Shown here piece after piece: positions 28,307 through 36,596 of a DNA stretch of 64,000 nucleotides. The notes below the pieces were generated by a model. It saw nothing but the letters and a program-made list of their open reading frames with translations, did not search any database and was not told where the DNA came from. This stretch comes from Paenibacillus sabuli (GTDB taxonomy: Bacteria; Bacillota; Bacilli; Paenibacillales; Paenibacillaceae), in assembly GCF_014705605.1 (NCBI RefSeq), contig NZ_JACXIZ010000033.1, positions 1 through 64,000 on the forward strand, in the 5' to 3' direction. Made by a program: the position numbers and the translations under genes. The first letter of the stretch is position 1. Each line of letters opens with the position of its first letter.

Positions 28307-29080
28307 GCTTAAATCGGCCGTCGGAGGAAAAGCAGCTGAGTAACCGCAAAAAGTGAGCTTAAATCGACGCGCGGGGCAAAATTAGCTGAGTAACCGCAAA
28401 AAGTGAGCTTAAATCGGCGTCCGGAGCGAAATTAGCTGAGTAACCGCAAAAAGTGATCTTAAATCGGCGCGCGGGGCAAAATTAGCTGAGTAACCGCAAA
28501 AAGTGAGCTTAAATCGGCGCGCGGAGCGAAATTAGCTGAGTAACCGCAAAAAGTGAGCTTAAATCGGCGTCCGGAGCGAAATTAGCTGAGTAACCGCAAA
28601 AAGTGAGCTTAAATCGGCGTCCGGGGCAAAATTAGCTGAGTAACCGCAAAAAGTGAGCTTAAATCGGCGTCCGGAGCGAAATTAGCTGAGTAACCGCAAA
28701 AAGTGAGCTTAAATCGGCGCGCGGAGCGAAATTAGCTGAGTAACCGCAAAAAGTGAGCTTAAATCGGCGTCCGGAGCGAAATTAGCTGAGTAACCGCAAA
28801 AAGTGAGCTTAAATCGGCGTCCGGGGCAAAATTAGCTGAGTAACCGCAAAAAGTGAGCTTAAATCGGCGTCCGGAGCGAAATTAGCTGAGTAACCGCAAA
28901 AAGTGAGCTTAAATCGGCGTCCGGGGCAAAATTAGCTGAGTAACCGCAAAAAGTGAGCTTAAATCGGCGTCCGGAGCGAAATTAGCTGAGTAACCGCAAA
29001 AAGTGATCTTAAATCGACGCGCGGGGCAAAATTAGCTGAGTAACCGCAAAAAGTGAGCTTAAATCGGCGCGCGGAGCGAA
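28288..29080. repeat. 16-unit tandem repeat, 50-bp period
   Basis: Units start every 50 bp exactly, at 28288, 28338, 28388 and so on to 29038; the last is cut to 43 bp. Each begins GAGTAACCGCAAAAAGTGAG, continues CTTAAATCGG, and ends in a variable part such as CGTCCGGAGCGAAATTAGCT. Variation is confined to a few positions: GTCCGGAGCGAA, GTCCGGGGCAAA, GCGCGGAGCGAA or GCGCGGGGCAAA, and GATCTT for GAGCTT in units 4 and 15. Units 5-8 and 9-12 have the same variant order, giving two identical 200-bp blocks. The period is not a multiple of three and each unit has stops, so it is non-coding. The first unit overlaps tsaD. Confidence 0.97.
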
Positions 29081-29108
29081 TGTATGGAGGCTCTGCGCAT
29101 GCAACAAT

Positions 29109-29149
29109 CCAAAAAGGCGGCTCTCGCATTTAGAGAGCCGCCTTTTTGG
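29109..29149. terminator. bidirectional intrinsic terminator after repeat array
   Basis: CCAAAAAGGCGGCTCTC and GAGAGCCGCCTTTTTGG form a perfect 17-bp stem with loop GCATTTA. A T run ends the stem on the plus strand and an A run begins it, so it can stop transcription from tsaD and from the opposite side. It lies 29 bp after the array. Confidence 0.9.
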
Positions 29150-29156
29150 CGTAACC

Positions 29157-29420
29157 ATGCAACCGTGCGCCGTGCGCGCTTTCCGTTGTCTATATCACCG
29201 TGCGCCGTGCGCCGCCTTCCGTTGTCTATATCACTGTGCGCCCTGCGCCGTCTTTCATTGCCTGACGTATCGTACTCCATTACAGTCTTTCATTGCCTTA
29301 CCTCATCGTATTCCCTATGCGCTGTGCATTGCCTTATCTCGCCGTGCGCCTGTCTCGTCATACGTCACCCGCGTGCCTTCATGCGCCTATTGTGCGCGCC
29401 GCACAGCACCATGCATCGGC
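29157..29420. repeat. degenerate 36-bp repeats, low-complexity gap
   Basis: CCGTTGTCTATATCACCGTG and CCGTTGTCTATATCACTGTG recur with a spacing of 36 bp, followed by decayed copies in which TTTCATTGCCT or GTGCGCC recur at irregular spacing. I see no gene here on either strand: open frames are short and change register through the repeat. Confidence 0.5.
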
Positions 29421-29430
29421 GCAACGCCGC

Positions 29431-30507
29431 CTACTCAAAAAACAAAAAGTGCGTGGCCAGCTTGCGCAGCCGTCCGTCCGACGGGGCGTTGACGATGCGT
29501 CCGTCGAAAATGAGCGAGGACGAGCCTCCGCCGTCGAGATTGTAGGCGTCCTGGGCGCCGAAGCGCCGGAGCAAAAGCTGCAGCTCGCCCAGCGTGGCGC
29601 CGGAGCGGCCGGACTCGTCCGCCGCATCGGTGACCAGGAACAGCAATTGATCGTCTTTGTAATTGGCGATGACGGTCCGCGCGGCTCGCTTGGGGCTGGA
29701 TGCCCATTTGGCCGGGATCGTCTGACTGACGCCGTCCTTGAGCAGGATCGGCACGAAGGAAGCGCCGAATTCCGGCTCGTCCCGATCCAGCTCCGCTTGC
29801 GTCGTATAATTGCCGCCCACGAGCTTGCGGTTCTTGTTGACGCCGACGAAAAATAAGTTGGAGAAGGTCGGCTCGAACCCGTTGACGTATTGGCCGTCCA
29901 TCACGGTCGTGCTGAGCGGATACCGCGAGCCGCGCTGGTCGGCGAATCCGCCGGCATTGACGCCGGCAATCGCGCCATAGCGCTTGACGGCGGCCAGCGT
30001 CGTCTCGGCGCCTCCGAACCTGTCCTCGCCCAGCACCATCGACATGGCGCCTTCCTCTTTCAGCTTGACTTTGAGCGCGTACCCCTTGAAGTGCTGCGCG
30101 CGCACGTAGAACAATTGGGCGCGCAGCTTGTCGCTTTGCACCGTTTTCGACGGCGTGCCAAGCGCCAATGTGATGCGCCTGTCGTATATGCGGCCCGGCC
30201 GTCCCGACTGCGCGGTGGCCAACGTAACCAGTTGCTGCATCTGCTTGCCGGTCTCGGTATACAGCCAGGCGGTTTTGCGAATTTTGTCCGCCGTGACATT
30301 GGCCAGCTCCTGCGAGGCGTCGAGCTTGTCCGCAATCGGGGCGCCAAGTTCCGCGCTCGCAGACGCCGGGGCAGGCGGCGCCTCCGGATAAGCGGAGCTG
30401 CCCAGCTCCAACGAGAAGCCCGCCCACAAGAGCCAGACGAGCATCCCCAGGAAGGGGGCGCAGGCGAGCAGCAATGTGCGATTCATCAGTTTGAGCGGCG
30501 TGGTCAT
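29431..30507 (-). CDS. phosphodiester glycosidase family protein (NAGPA/DUF2233 domain)
   Basis: A 358-residue membrane-anchored protein with an uncleaved N-terminal helix (LLACAPFLGMLVWLLWAGF, residues about 13-31). The extracytoplasmic part has a linker, then a DUF2233-type domain with AIAGVNAGGFADQRG, VMDGQYVNGFEP, RTVIANYKDDQLLFLVTDA and YNLDGGGSSSLIFDGRIVN, the family signature. Related proteins cleave phosphodiester-linked sugars, as human NAGPA does, or act on teichoic-acid-like substrates; the target here is unknown. The start at 30507 overlaps the upstream coiled-coil gene by 4 bp. Confidence 0.9.
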   Translation of the reverse strand: MTTPLKLMNRTLLLACAPFLGMLVWLLWAGFSLELGSSAYPEAPPAPASASAELGAPIADKLDASQELANVTADKIRKTAWLYTETGKQMQQLVTLATAQSGRPGRIYDRRITLALGTPSKTVQSDKLRAQLFYVRAQHFKGYALKVKLKEEGAMSMVLGEDRFGGAETTLAAVKRYGAIAGVNAGGFADQRGSRYPLSTTVMDGQYVNGFEPTFSNLFFVGVNKNRKLVGGNYTTQAELDRDEPEFGASFVPILLKDGVSQTIPAKWASSPKRAARTVIANYKDDQLLFLVTDAADESGRSGATLGELQLLLRRFGAQDAYNLDGGGSSSLIFDGRIVNAPSDGRLRKLATHFLFFE

Positions 30508-30929
30508 TTCAGCACATCCAGGCTTTTTTTCAGCTCGTCGAGCTGTTTTTTGACTTCGTTGATTTGGCTATATAATTTGTTGCTGTTGTCCGTCCGATCG
30601 GTCGCATTGTCCTTCGTGAACGTAAGCAGCTCGTTCAACTGGTCGACCTTGCCCGAGAGCGTCGTCAGCTCCGCCTCGAAGTCCTGCTCCACCTGCGCCA
30701 GCCGCTGGTCGTAAGCGGACTGAAGCGCGGCAATCTGAGCCGAGGTTTGGCGCTCCAGATCGGAGGTAACGGCGATCCGCGCCTGCTCGGTGTACCACAT
30801 CGTGCCTCCTGCACCGGCAGCAATCAGCAGCATCCACAACAACACAAAAAAAACAATTCTTCCGCTGCCCGTCTTGCGCCGACGCTGTTCGCGGCTTTGC
30901 GGAAGGCTCGTCTGGTATTCGGTATTCAT
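30504..30929 (-). CDS. membrane-anchored coiled-coil protein
   Basis: A 141-residue protein starting at ATG 30929; GGAGGAGAA lies upstream, though 11 or more bases away, so an ATG 21 bp earlier is an alternative. It has a basic cytosolic segment (SREQRRRKTGSGR), one membrane helix (IVFFVLLWMLLIAAGAGGTMW) and an outer coiled coil of about 90 residues (heptads in AQIAALQSAYDQRLAQVEQ and LYSQINEVKKQLDELKKSL). No recognised domain. Its stop overlaps the glycosidase gene, so the two are co-translated. It may be a spacer or partner for that enzyme at the cell surface. Confidence 0.75.
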   Translation of the reverse strand: MNTEYQTSLPQSREQRRRKTGSGRIVFFVLLWMLLIAAGAGGTMWYTEQARIAVTSDLERQTSAQIAALQSAYDQRLAQVEQDFEAELTTLSGKVDQLNELLTFTKDNATDRTDNSNKLYSQINEVKKQLDELKKSLDVLK

Positions 30930-31034
30930 GCGCGTGTTATTCTCCTCCATGTCCATCAATGTGCAGCTTGTCCCTGTCATACCATTAGACGACGAATGAA
31001 GGAAAAAGTTGCGTATTGCATCATGTGTAAAACG

Positions 31035-31302
31035 TTATCCACATATCCCCACACAGCTGTGGACAACGCTTCGAAAGCGAGAGACAGCAGGGTGGGGGCA
31101 AAAACTGCGGTTGGGGACAAGTTTTTCAACAGTCGGCTGTGGATAATGTGGATGATGTGTGTAAAACTTTCATGTCATGCGTTGGATTCGCTCCTTTGTT
31201 AAGAAAATACAAAGGCAGGCCCGTTTTGAGCCTGCATTTATCGACAGAATTTTAGAACAACTCACAATTTGTTGTGGATAAAGCTGTGGAAATCGTGGAT
31301 AG
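31035..31302. promoter_or_regulatory. DnaA-box cluster between coiled-coil gene and ABC-F gene
   Basis: Three perfect DnaA boxes are visible: TTATCCACA at 31035-31043, and its complement TGTGGATAA at 31138-31146 and 31273-31281. One-mismatch boxes occur at 31058-31066 (TGTGGACAA), 31147-31155 (TGTGGATGA) and 31238-31246 (TTATCGACA), and weaker ones at 31285 and 31294. TGTGTAAAAC occurs twice, at 31024 and 31158. The region has no gene. It sits between the tsaD block and the ABC-F gene, as the Bacillus subtilis gcp-associated DnaA-box cluster does, from memory. dnaA and dnaN are absent, so this is not the obvious oriC. Confidence 0.8.
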
Positions 31303-31332
31303 CGAAGTTGACGCGAAGTTTATGGTAATTAA

Positions 31333-33267
31333 TTACATTAATTGCTCCCACTCGTCATACCGTTCGCCGAGCGTCGCCTTTTTTTCATCAATTTCCGCTT
31401 GCAAATCCTGTACCTTGACGTAATCATTGTAGACAGCAGGATCCGCCAGTTGTCGTTCAAGCGCCTCGATGTCGCTTTCCAGATCGGCAATGGTCTGCTC
31501 CAGCTGCTCCAGCTTGCGCTGCCGCTGACGTTCCTCTTTTTTCGCCGTTTTTTCCTTCTGGTAGTCGGATTCTTCCGCAGCAGGCGAAGCGACGATTCTT
31601 TTTCCCGCATTTTGCAAAGCTTCCGCCTTTTCCTCCCGCAATTCCGCCATTTCCTGTTTCTTGTCCAGCATTTCGTCGTAATTTCCCAGGAAATGATGAA
31701 CGCCCTCGGCCGACAGTTCGACAATCCGCTCGGCCATCTTGTTGAGGAAGTAGCGGTCGTGGGAAATGAACAGCAGTGTGCCCTCGAAATCCATCAACGC
31801 CGACTCCAGCACCTCCTTGCTGTACAGGTCGAGGTGGTTGGTCGGTTCGTCCAGGATTAATACATTAGCTTGCTGCAGCATCAGCTTGGAAAGCGCTACG
31901 CGCGCCCGTTCGCCGCCGCTGAGCGCGGCGATTTTTTTCTTGACATCCTCGCCGCTGAACAGGAAGTTGCCGAGCACAGTCCGGATGCGCGCTTCCTCCA
32001 TGTGCGGGAAGGCGCTCCACACCTCCTCGAGCACGGTGTTGGCATCGCTGAGCTGCGTCTGCTCCTGATCGTAATAGCCAATCCGCACGTGCGTGCCCCA
32101 GCGCACCGTGCCCGCCTGCGGCTGCTGCTCTCCGACCAGCGCTTTGAGCAGGGTAGACTTGCCGATGCCGTTGGGACCGACGAGCGCGACTGTCTCGCCG
32201 CGCTGCAGGCGCAGTGTGACGTCGCGCATGAGCGGGGCGGGGGCGTCGGGGTAGGCGATCGTCAGGCGGGTCGCTTCCAGCACCTCCTTGCCGGTCTGCC
32301 GCTCGATCTCGAAGCTGAAATGCGCGCGCTTCAGCTCGCCGCCGGGCCGGTCCAGCCGCTCCAGCTTGTCCAGCGCCTTGCGGCGGCTCTGGGCGCGCTT
32401 GGTGGTGGAGGCGCGCACGAGATTGCGGGCGATGAAGGACTCCATGCGGGCAATCTCGGTCTGCTGCTTGTCGTATTGCTTCATCGCCGCTTCGTATTGC
32501 TGGGCCTTGAGATCGATGAAACGGCTGTAATTGCCGGTGTAGCGCTGCGCGGCGTGGCGCTCGATCTCGATGATGGAGGTCGTCATCGCGTCCAGGAAGA
32601 AGCGGTCATGGGAGACGACCAGCACAGCGCCCGAGTAGCTGCGAAGATAGCCTTCCAGCCAGGTCAGCGTATCGATATCCAGATGGTTGGTCGGCTCGTC
32701 GAGCAGCAGCAGATCCGGAGCCTGGAGCAGGATGCGCGCCAGTGCGAGCCGGGTCTTCTGCCCGCCGCTGAGCGCGTCGATCGAGGTGCGGGGATCGAAG
32801 CTGCCGAAGCCCATGCCGTGCAGCACGCTGCGAATGCGGGTGTCGATCTCGAAGCCCCCGCGCTCGCGGAATTGCTCGGAGCGCGCGGCATAGCGATCGA
32901 GCAGCTCGGCATACCGGACAGCGTCGGCCTGCACGTGCGGATCGGCGATGCTTCGCTCCAGCTCCCGCAGCTCGCGCTCGATCTCGAGCAGCGGTGCGAA
33001 GACGGCGCGCATTTCCTCGTCGATCGTGCGTGCGGAGCTGAGGCCGCTGTTTTGGGCGAGGTAGCCGATCGTCGTCTCCTTCGCCTTGTAGATGCTTCCG
33101 CTGTCGGCCGTCAGCTCGCCGGCAATGATTTGCAGCAGGGTCGATTTCCCCGCGCCGTTGACGCCGACCAGCCCGATTCGCTCGCGCGCCTGCACCTGGA
33201 TCGTAATATGAGAGAGCACGGACGTGACGCCGTAGCTTTTGGACAGGTCGGATAATTGAAGCAGCAT
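31333..33267 (-). CDS. ydiF: ABC-F family ATPase (YdiF-type ribosome-associated)
   Basis: A 644-residue soluble protein with two ABC domains and no membrane part. The start at 33267 follows ACGGAGG. Domain 1 has Walker A GVNGAGKSTLL, signature LSGGQKTRLALARIL and Walker B LLLLDEPTNHLD; domain 2 has GPNGIGKSTLL, LSGGERARVALSKLM and VLILDEPTNHLD. The inter-domain linker (about residues 240-310) is long, charged and helical, and a C-terminal coiled coil (about 545-640) ends the protein. ABC-F proteins act at the ribosomal E site in translation quality control or antibiotic protection. Position after tsaD matches Bacillus ydiF. Confidence 0.95.
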   Translation of the reverse strand: MLLQLSDLSKSYGVTSVLSHITIQVQARERIGLVGVNGAGKSTLLQIIAGELTADSGSIYKAKETTIGYLAQNSGLSSARTIDEEMRAVFAPLLEIERELRELERSIADPHVQADAVRYAELLDRYAARSEQFRERGGFEIDTRIRSVLHGMGFGSFDPRTSIDALSGGQKTRLALARILLQAPDLLLLDEPTNHLDIDTLTWLEGYLRSYSGAVLVVSHDRFFLDAMTTSIIEIERHAAQRYTGNYSRFIDLKAQQYEAAMKQYDKQQTEIARMESFIARNLVRASTTKRAQSRRKALDKLERLDRPGGELKRAHFSFEIERQTGKEVLEATRLTIAYPDAPAPLMRDVTLRLQRGETVALVGPNGIGKSTLLKALVGEQQPQAGTVRWGTHVRIGYYDQEQTQLSDANTVLEEVWSAFPHMEEARIRTVLGNFLFSGEDVKKKIAALSGGERARVALSKLMLQQANVLILDEPTNHLDLYSKEVLESALMDFEGTLLFISHDRYFLNKMAERIVELSAEGVHHFLGNYDEMLDKKQEMAELREEKAEALQNAGKRIVASPAAEESDYQKEKTAKKEERQRQRKLEQLEQTIADLESDIEALERQLADPAVYNDYVKVQDLQAEIDEKKATLGERYDEWEQLM

Positions 33268-33310
33268 AATGAACCTCCGTATGAAATAGAATGCGTATGG
33301 CGCGTCTTTT

Positions 33311-33438
33311 CTTACAGTTTACCTGAAACGACGCCGCGAAAAAAGCGGGATGGCGCGCACCTGCCGACCAGCGCGAAACCGGCCGTGGATTGCTGCGGGG
33401 GGATTGGCGAAGAATATCCAACAATGGTAAACTGTAAG
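33311..33438. promoter_or_regulatory. divergent promoter region with 13-bp inverted repeat
   Basis: CTTACAGTTTACC (33311-33323) and GGTAAACTGTAAG (33426-33438) are perfect inverted copies 102 bp apart, each facing one of the two divergent genes (ABC-F on the minus strand, cyclo-ligase on the plus). Each copy contains TAAACT, which could serve as a -10 element in its direction. Either matched promoters or a shared regulator site is possible. Confidence 0.55.
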
Positions 33439-33478
33439 CATCGGAACAATTACGACTGACGGTGGGGTACGAGCAATC

Positions 33479-34141
33479 ATGAAGCAAGCGACAAATGATC
33501 CGTCAAGCGAGGGCAAGCGGGCGCTGCGCCAAGAGATGCGCACGCTGCGCGACCGGCTGGACGCAGCCAGCCGGGACGCATGGTCGGCGCGCGTCTGCGA
33601 CCGCGCGGCCCGCTGGCTGACCGAGACGGGCGCCGCGCGGCCGATGCTGTACGCTCCCTGGCGCTCGGAGGTGGACACGGGGCCGCTGATCGAGCGGCTG
33701 TGGCGCGCCGGACTGCCTGTCCTGCTGCCGCGCTGCGAGCCAGCGACCCGAGCGATGACGCTCTATCGCATACGGAGCTGGGACGAGCTGATGCCCGGCG
33801 CCTATGGCATACGCGAGCCCGATCCGCGTCGGGCCACGCGCTGCGAGGAGGGCGAATGGCCGGACGCGGTGCTCGCGCCGGGTCTGGCGTTCGACCGGGA
33901 CGGGGGCCGGCTCGGCTACGGCGGCGGCTATTACGACCGCTTCAGGGAGCGGATGGACGCGGCGGGAGCTGATGCCGGCTGGGTCGGCCTCGCCTTCGAA
34001 GCGCAGCTCGTGGCGCGGGTGCCGCTTCAGCCGCATGACGCTGCGATGGACGCGGTCATGACGGAGCGCGCCGTCTATATCGGGCCGCCAGGAGGCGCCG
34101 CGCCGATCGCGAAGGCTCACGAAGAGGAGAGCGAGGCATGA
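33479..34141 (+). CDS. 5-formyltetrahydrofolate cyclo-ligase
   Basis: A 220-residue enzyme converting 5-formyl-THF to 5,10-methenyl-THF with ATP. ATG 33479 follows [25 protein letters not shown] is the N-terminal ATP-binding helix, [17 protein letters not shown] and LPRCEP the middle strands, and [23 protein letters not shown] the signature near residues 137-160. The length is slightly above the usual 185-195 because of a C-terminal tail. It is the first gene of a block leading into molybdopterin genes, with an ATGA overlap on moaC. Confidence 0.94.
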   Translation: MKQATNDPSSEGKRALRQEMRTLRDRLDAASRDAWSARVCDRAARWLTETGAARPMLYAPWRSEVDTGPLIERLWRAGLPVLLPRCEPATRAMTLYRIRSWDELMPGAYGIREPDPRRATRCEEGEWPDAVLAPGLAFDRDGGRLGYGGGYYDRFRERMDAAGADAGWVGLAFEAQLVARVPLQPHDAAMDAVMTERAVYIGPPGGAAPIAKAHEEESEA

Positions 34142-34644
34142 ACGACAAGCTGACGCATATCAACGAGCAAGGACGGGCGCGGATGGTCGATGTCACGGAC
34201 AAGGCGGTGACCAGCCGCGAGGCGACGGCCCGCACGGCCGTGACGATGCAGCCGCAGACGCTGGCGCGCATCAAGGCCGGCGCCGTCGGCAAGGGCGACG
34301 TGCTGGCTGTGGCCCAGGTGGCCGGCATCATGGCCGCCAAGCATACGGCAGACTGGATCCCCATGTGCCATCCCTTGCCGCTCACCGGCATCGATATTCG
34401 CTTCGACGACAACGGCGAGGATCGCCTCTTTATTGAAGCGACGGTGCGCACGACGGGACGGACGGGCGTGGAGATGGAGGCGCTGACGGCCGTATCGGCG
34501 GCGGCGCTCACGGTATACGACATGTGCAAGGCGCTGCAGAAGGACATGGCGATCGGAACGACGGAGCTGGTGCGCAAGCGCGGAGGCAAGAGCGGCGACT
34601 ACGAGCTGGAGCGTGATTCGAAGCAAGACGGCCCTTCGATCTAG
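34138..34644 (+). CDS. moaC: cyclic pyranopterin monophosphate synthase
   Basis: A 168-residue MoaC, which with MoaA turns GTP into cyclic pyranopterin monophosphate, the first step of molybdenum cofactor synthesis. [38 protein letters not shown] and [27 protein letters not shown] with the KDMAIG segment are the family core. It overlaps the preceding gene by 4 bp. moaA is not in the window, so the rest of the pathway lies elsewhere. Confidence 0.96.
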   Translation: MNDKLTHINEQGRARMVDVTDKAVTSREATARTAVTMQPQTLARIKAGAVGKGDVLAVAQVAGIMAAKHTADWIPMCHPLPLTGIDIRFDDNGEDRLFIEATVRTTGRTGVEMEALTAVSAAALTVYDMCKALQKDMAIGTTELVRKRGGKSGDYELERDSKQDGPSI

Positions 34645-34697
34645 TAGCTCGGCTGCTGTGGCGAATCGAATATGCGCAATCTCGAGGTGGGGGAGGG

Positions 34698-35201
34698 GTG
34701 ACCGTGGTGCAGTGGAAAGCAGCGATATTGACGGCCAGCGACAAAGGTTCGCGAGGCGAACGGGAGGATACGAGCGCTCAGGTCATCCGCGAGCTGGTGG
34801 AGGAAGAACTGGGAGGCGTCATCGTGGACTACCGCATCGTGCCCGACGAGCAGGATGAGATCACGGCGGCGCTGATCGAGATGACGGAATACTATCAGGC
34901 GGATCTCGTGCTGACGACAGGCGGCACCGGACTGGGGCCGCGCGACGTGACCCCGGAGGCGACGCAGCGGGTGGTCGAGCGTCTCGTGCCGGGCATCGCC
35001 GAGGCGATGCGGGCCGGCTCGATGCAGAAGACGAGGCGGGCGATGCTCTCGCGCGGCATCTGCGGCATCCGCGGACATTCGCTGATCATCAATCTGCCGG
35101 GCAGTCCCAAGGGCGTCCACGAGAGCCTGCTGGCAATCATCGACCAGCTGCCGCATGCGCTCGGTATTCTGTCGGGCCGCATCGGGGAGCATAGCCGATG
35201 A
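34698..35201 (+). CDS. moaB: molybdopterin adenylyltransferase family (MogA/MoaB)
   Basis: A 167-residue MoCF-fold protein. GTG 34698 is one possible start; GTG 34704, with GGAGGGG five bases before it, is about as likely. AAILTASDKGSRGEREDTSA and LVLTTGGTGLGPRDVTPEAT are the hallmark G-G-T-G and Asp motifs that bind molybdopterin, and INLPGSPKGVHESL is the C-terminal signature. It adenylates molybdopterin before metal insertion, or is the MoaB paralogue with no assigned reaction. It overlaps the next gene by 4 bp. Confidence 0.92.
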   Translation: MTVVQWKAAILTASDKGSRGEREDTSAQVIRELVEEELGGVIVDYRIVPDEQDEITAALIEMTEYYQADLVLTTGGTGLGPRDVTPEATQRVVERLVPGIAEAMRAGSMQKTRRAMLSRGICGIRGHSLIINLPGSPKGVHESLLAIIDQLPHALGILSGRIGEHSR

Positions 35202-36220
35202 GCGGGCGCGCAGGCGGTACGCGGCTGCGGGAGATCCCGGTCGAGGCGGCGGTCGGCCTTCCGTTGGCGCATGACCTGACGCAGATCGTGCCCGGTACGT
35301 TCAAGGGCAGACTGTTCAAAAAAGGCCATATCGTCACAGCAGCCGATATCCCCAAGCTGCTCGACATCGGCAAGGAGCACATCTATATTCTCGAGCTGGG
35401 CGAGGGCGAGCTGCACGAGGACGACGCGGCGCTGCGCATGGCGAAGGCGCTGTCCGGCGAAGGCATCGCATACGGAGAGCCGCATGAGGGCAAGGTCACG
35501 CTGAAGGCGCAGCATACGGGGCTGGCCGCGATTGACGAGACGCTCGTGCACGAGGTCAATCGGCTCGGCGAGATCGCACTCGCCACGGCGCGCCACCATA
35601 CGCTGATCCGCGAGGGCGGACCGCTGGCGGCGACCCGCGTCATCCCGCTCTACACCTCGGAGGCCAAGCTCGCCGAGGTCGAGCGGCTGGCCCGTGAATG
35701 CAGGCAGCGCACCGGCGCTGCGCCGCTGCGGATCCGTCCGCTGCGGCGGATGCGGGTCGGCCTGCTGACGACCGGAGGCGAGGTGTACAGCGGACGAATC
35801 GAGGACAAGTTTGGCCCCGCTGTGCGGGCCAAGCTCGAGGCGCTCGGCTCGGAGGTCGGCGAGCAGCGCTTCGCACCGGACGACCGCCATACAATTGTCA
35901 AGGAAATACACTACTTGCGCGGCGCGGGGTATGATATGATATTGGTAACAGGCGGGATGTCCGTGGACCCCGACGACCGGACGCCGGGCGCCATTCAGGC
36001 GGTCGGCGCGGACATCGTGAGCTACGGGACGCCGATGCTGCCCGGCTCCATGCTGCTGATGAGCTATTTGGACGGCGTGCCGCTGCTCGGCTTGCCCGGG
36101 TGCGTCATGCACGACCCGTTCACCTCGTTCGACGTGCTGCTGGCGCGCATTCTCGCCGGCGATACGATCGTGCGCGAGGACATCGTGACGATGGGCTATG
36201 GCGGCTTTCTCGGCTGTTGA
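35198..36220 (+). CDS. molybdopterin-binding protein (MoCF domain, MoeA-related)
   Basis: A 340-residue protein with ATGA overlap on moaB. The N-terminal 150 residues (REIPVEAAVGLPLAHDLTQI, FKKGHIVTAADIPKLLDIGK) resemble the MoeA-like opening, while residues about 180-335 are a MoCF domain: GLLTTGGEVYSGRIEDKFGP, LVTGGMSVDPDDRTPGAI and LLGLPGCVMHDPFTSFD. It is smaller than full MoeA (about 400-420) and lacks the usual domain arrangement, so it is better described as a MoeA-related molybdopterin-binding protein than as MoeA. It should act in molybdenum insertion or cofactor carriage. Confidence 0.88.
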   Translation: MSGRAGGTRLREIPVEAAVGLPLAHDLTQIVPGTFKGRLFKKGHIVTAADIPKLLDIGKEHIYILELGEGELHEDDAALRMAKALSGEGIAYGEPHEGKVTLKAQHTGLAAIDETLVHEVNRLGEIALATARHHTLIREGGPLAATRVIPLYTSEAKLAEVERLARECRQRTGAAPLRIRPLRRMRVGLLTTGGEVYSGRIEDKFGPAVRAKLEALGSEVGEQRFAPDDRHTIVKEIHYLRGAGYDMILVTGGMSVDPDDRTPGAIQAVGADIVSYGTPMLPGSMLLMSYLDGVPLLGLPGCVMHDPFTSFDVLLARILAGDTIVREDIVTMGYGGFLGC

Positions 36221-36266
36221 CGGCATGAGACGTTTACGTGGTTGATCATAAAGGAGGTTAACACCA

Positions 36267-36494
36267 ATGAGTGGACTGGGCGTATCCGGCGTCATCCTAT
36301 TGATTGTTGTGGCGCTGCTGCTGTTCGGACCGAAGAAGCTGCCCGAGCTGGGCCGCGCTTTTGGCAGCACGCTGCGGGAATTCAAAAAAGGCGCGCGCGA
36401 GATCATGGAGGACGACGACAAGCAGGATCGCAAGGACGCAAGCCGCACAGAAGCGCGGGAGGAACAGCCGCGCGCGCAGCGTCTGCCGGACTGA
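36267..36494 (+). CDS. tatA: twin-arginine translocase subunit TatA
   Basis: A 75-residue TatA/E: one N-terminal membrane helix (SGVILLIVVALLLFG), the PKKLPELGRAFGSTL hinge with the FGPKKLPELGR motif, an amphipathic helix and an acidic/charged tail. ATG 36267 follows a perfect AAAGGAGG. It forms the protein-conducting assembly of the Tat pathway. tatC follows 102 bp downstream in the same orientation. Molybdopterin enzymes are frequent Tat substrates, which fits the neighbours. Confidence 0.96.
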   Translation: MSGLGVSGVILLIVVALLLFGPKKLPELGRAFGSTLREFKKGAREIMEDDDKQDRKDASRTEAREEQPRAQRLPD

Positions 36495-36596
36495 GGAATT
36501 GAAGATCGCAAGGCTGGGGAAACGGGTGCCATCCGGGCCGGATGACAGCCGTTTCTGCATGTGCGGAGGAATAGGCGAGCGAAAGGAGGCGAAGGC

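Noticed and set aside
28288-29080. CRISPR array
   Set aside because: The whole 50-bp unit repeats, with no unique spacers between conserved repeats, and no cas gene is nearby. It is a simple tandem repeat.
31035-31302. Chromosomal replication origin (oriC)
   Set aside because: Several DnaA boxes are present, but dnaA, dnaN, rpmH and a clear AT-rich unwinding element are absent. The gene neighbours match a known non-origin DnaA cluster.
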